Source of the DNA: Pseudoalteromonas sp. N1230-9 | GTDB lineage: Bacteria; Pseudomonadota; Gammaproteobacteria; Enterobacterales; Alteromonadaceae | Assembly: GCF_032716425.1 (NCBI RefSeq) | Contig: NZ_CP090419.1 | Location: forward strand, 507,001-571,000 | Direction: 5' to 3' | DNA: 64,000 nucleotides | Shown: piece after piece, positions 63,366 through 64,000 of the stretch | Layout of the letters: each line of letters opens with the position of its first letter | Position numbering within the stretch: the stretch's first letter is position 1 | Made by a program: the position numbers and the translations under genes | The notes under the pieces: model-generated | Seen by the model: only the letters and a program-made list of their open reading frames with translations | Database searches by the model: none | What the model was told of the DNA's origin: nothing

Positions 63366-63806
63366 ATGAAGCAGCAATTACCTGTTTTATTAACGTGTGC
63401 TGGTATGTGCCACGAAGCTGAGTTAGCAGAAGATATTGCACAGAGTTTATATCAGCAAGGAAAGGTCGATAAAGTGTCCGTTGTAGCAATTACTGCAGGC
63501 TCGTTTATACATCAGCAAAAAGTAAAAGAAGCATCCAGTATTGTGGTGTTTGATGGTTGCGCTCTTAATTGCGCGAAGTTAAGTTTAGACAAGTTAGCGA
63601 TTAGTGATGTGTATCATTTCGATATCTCAAAGCTCTTGCAAAAAGTATCATGTGTTGGAGAAAAGCCATCACTGCTTGAATCCTTACAAGTTACACAAAT
63701 GATTAACCACACGCTTTTCTCTGTGTTACCTAAACAATATTCATTAGGTAAAGGCAAAGGTGCATCTGAAGATATTATTGCTATTTTCCCATGTGCAGAC
63801 CGTTAA
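63366..63806 (+). CDS. DGC-domain putative metal-binding protein
   Basis: 146 residues. Conserved Cys pattern: CAGMC at 11-15, the name-giving DGC at 63-65, CALNC at 65-69, and a final Cys near 143. The DGC family (putative zinc-binding) often appears among nitrate/nitrite and heavy-metal genes; function not settled. FNR box upstream suggests anaerobic expression. Its last codons lie within a long inverted repeat shared with the converging moeB-like gene. Confidence 0.8.
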   Translation: MKQQLPVLLTCAGMCHEAELAEDIAQSLYQQGKVDKVSVVAITAGSFIHQQKVKEASSIVVFDGCALNCAKLSLDKLAISDVYHFDISKLLQKVSCVGEKPSLLESLQVTQMINHTLFSVLPKQYSLGKGKGASEDIIAIFPCADR

Positions 63807-63838
63807 AGTTAATTCGTTTACTTTAACGGTCTGCACAT
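63791..63838. repeat. 19-bp perfect inverted repeat at the convergent gene ends
   Basis: Arms at 63791-63809 and 63820-63838, loop 10 nt. The left arm contains the last codons and stop of the DGC gene, the right arm those of the moeB-like gene; both proteins therefore end in CADR. No clear T-tract follows either arm, but the hairpin could still terminate both transcripts. Confidence 0.85.
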
Positions 63839-64000
63839 ACGTTGCACTGCGGATTTTTCTTAATTTTAAACGTTTGAAAAGCGAGTTGATGGGCATCATA
63901 AAGAAGCAGTGAAAGCGAGCTGGGCTCTATATTTAGTAAGCTTTTAATTGCTTCAGTTGCTTGCAATGAACCTATTGTTCCGACAACGGGTGAAAGTACG
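63823..64000 (-). CDS. moeB: MoeB/ThiF-family adenylyltransferase, C-terminal part (partial)
   Basis: 58 residues visible; the 5' end lies beyond the window. The translation VLSPVVGTIGSLQATEAIK is the crossover-helix region of MoeB, and a zinc-binding tail NPQCNVCADR follows, as in E. coli MoeB (NPxCxVC). MoeB adenylylates the C-terminal Gly of MoaD, so it completes the Moco pathway encoded in this window. ThiF or HesA cannot be fully excluded from this fragment. Confidence 0.8.
   Translation of the reverse strand, partial: VLSPVVGTIGSLQATEAIKSLLNIEPSSLSLLLYDAHQLAFQTFKIKKNPQCNVCADR

Noticed and set aside
1..64000. tRNA, rRNA genes, insertion sequences, prophage genes or phage attachment sites
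   Set aside because: None were recognised by reading; no transposase or integrase frame is present. A tRNA scan was not possible.

Overview
The window is chromosomal DNA from a gammaproteobacterium. Gene content and protein similarity point to the Alteromonadales (Pseudoalteromonas/Shewanella-like): AsnC/AsnA, SpoT, RpoZ, MaoP/HdfR, RecG and UbiTUV closely match their E. coli counterparts, while coding is AT-rich and dense. No taxonomic search was possible, so this is an inference from recalled sequences.

Layout. (1) 1-3060: the 3' end of a membrane-inserting toxin-like gene, overlapping four tandem paralogs of 196 residues each that look like immunity proteins. (2) 3123-11473: ordinary chromosome: MscS-like protein, Omp85 protein, recQ, rarD, a double-receiver diguanylate cyclase, and the conserved divergent pair maoP/hdfR. 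(3) 11538-24147: a compact accessory cluster that looks like an iron-regulated metallophore system. One nine-gene leftward operon (TonB receptor, three-gene ABC-2 exporter, PLP decarboxylase, SbnA-like and SbnB-like diaminopropionate enzymes, MATE exporter, HisC-like aminotransferase) faces a convergent DUF1015/SbnI-like gene that may make O-phosphoserine. No NRPS or NIS synthetase is present. Both transcription units are preceded by palindromes resembling Fur boxes. (4) 24576-25596: a porin under a consensus-like Pho box. (5) 25664-35663: recG, trmH, asnC/asnA, a FapA-like gene, ridA, spoT, rpoZ, gmk; this is the familiar gmk-rpoZ-spoT-trmH-recG block with an insertion. (6) 35767-64000: a nitrate-respiration island: narGHJI with ppiC and a tiny Cys-rich gene; narX; moaA-mobA-moaBCDE-modABC behind a Moco riboswitch; narL-moeA plus a small Cys protein; two different NarK transporters; ubiT and ubiUV for oxygen-independent ubiquinone synthesis; a PP2C-kinase fusion; nnrS; a DGC-domain protein; and the 3' end of a moeB-like gene.

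How the parts work together. NarX/NarL and FNR probably switch on region 6 when oxygen is low and nitrate is present: there are two perfect FNR boxes and three 7-2-7 NarL sites. The mod genes bring in molybdate, the moa/mob/moe genes build the cofactor for NarG, ubiTUV keep the quinone pool supplied without oxygen, NarK proteins exchange nitrate and nitrite, and NnrS helps with nitric oxide. The best candidates for undescribed biology are the NRPS-free diaminopropionate cluster in region 3, the toxin with its four-gene immunity array in region 1, and small uncharacterised genes in the nitrate island.
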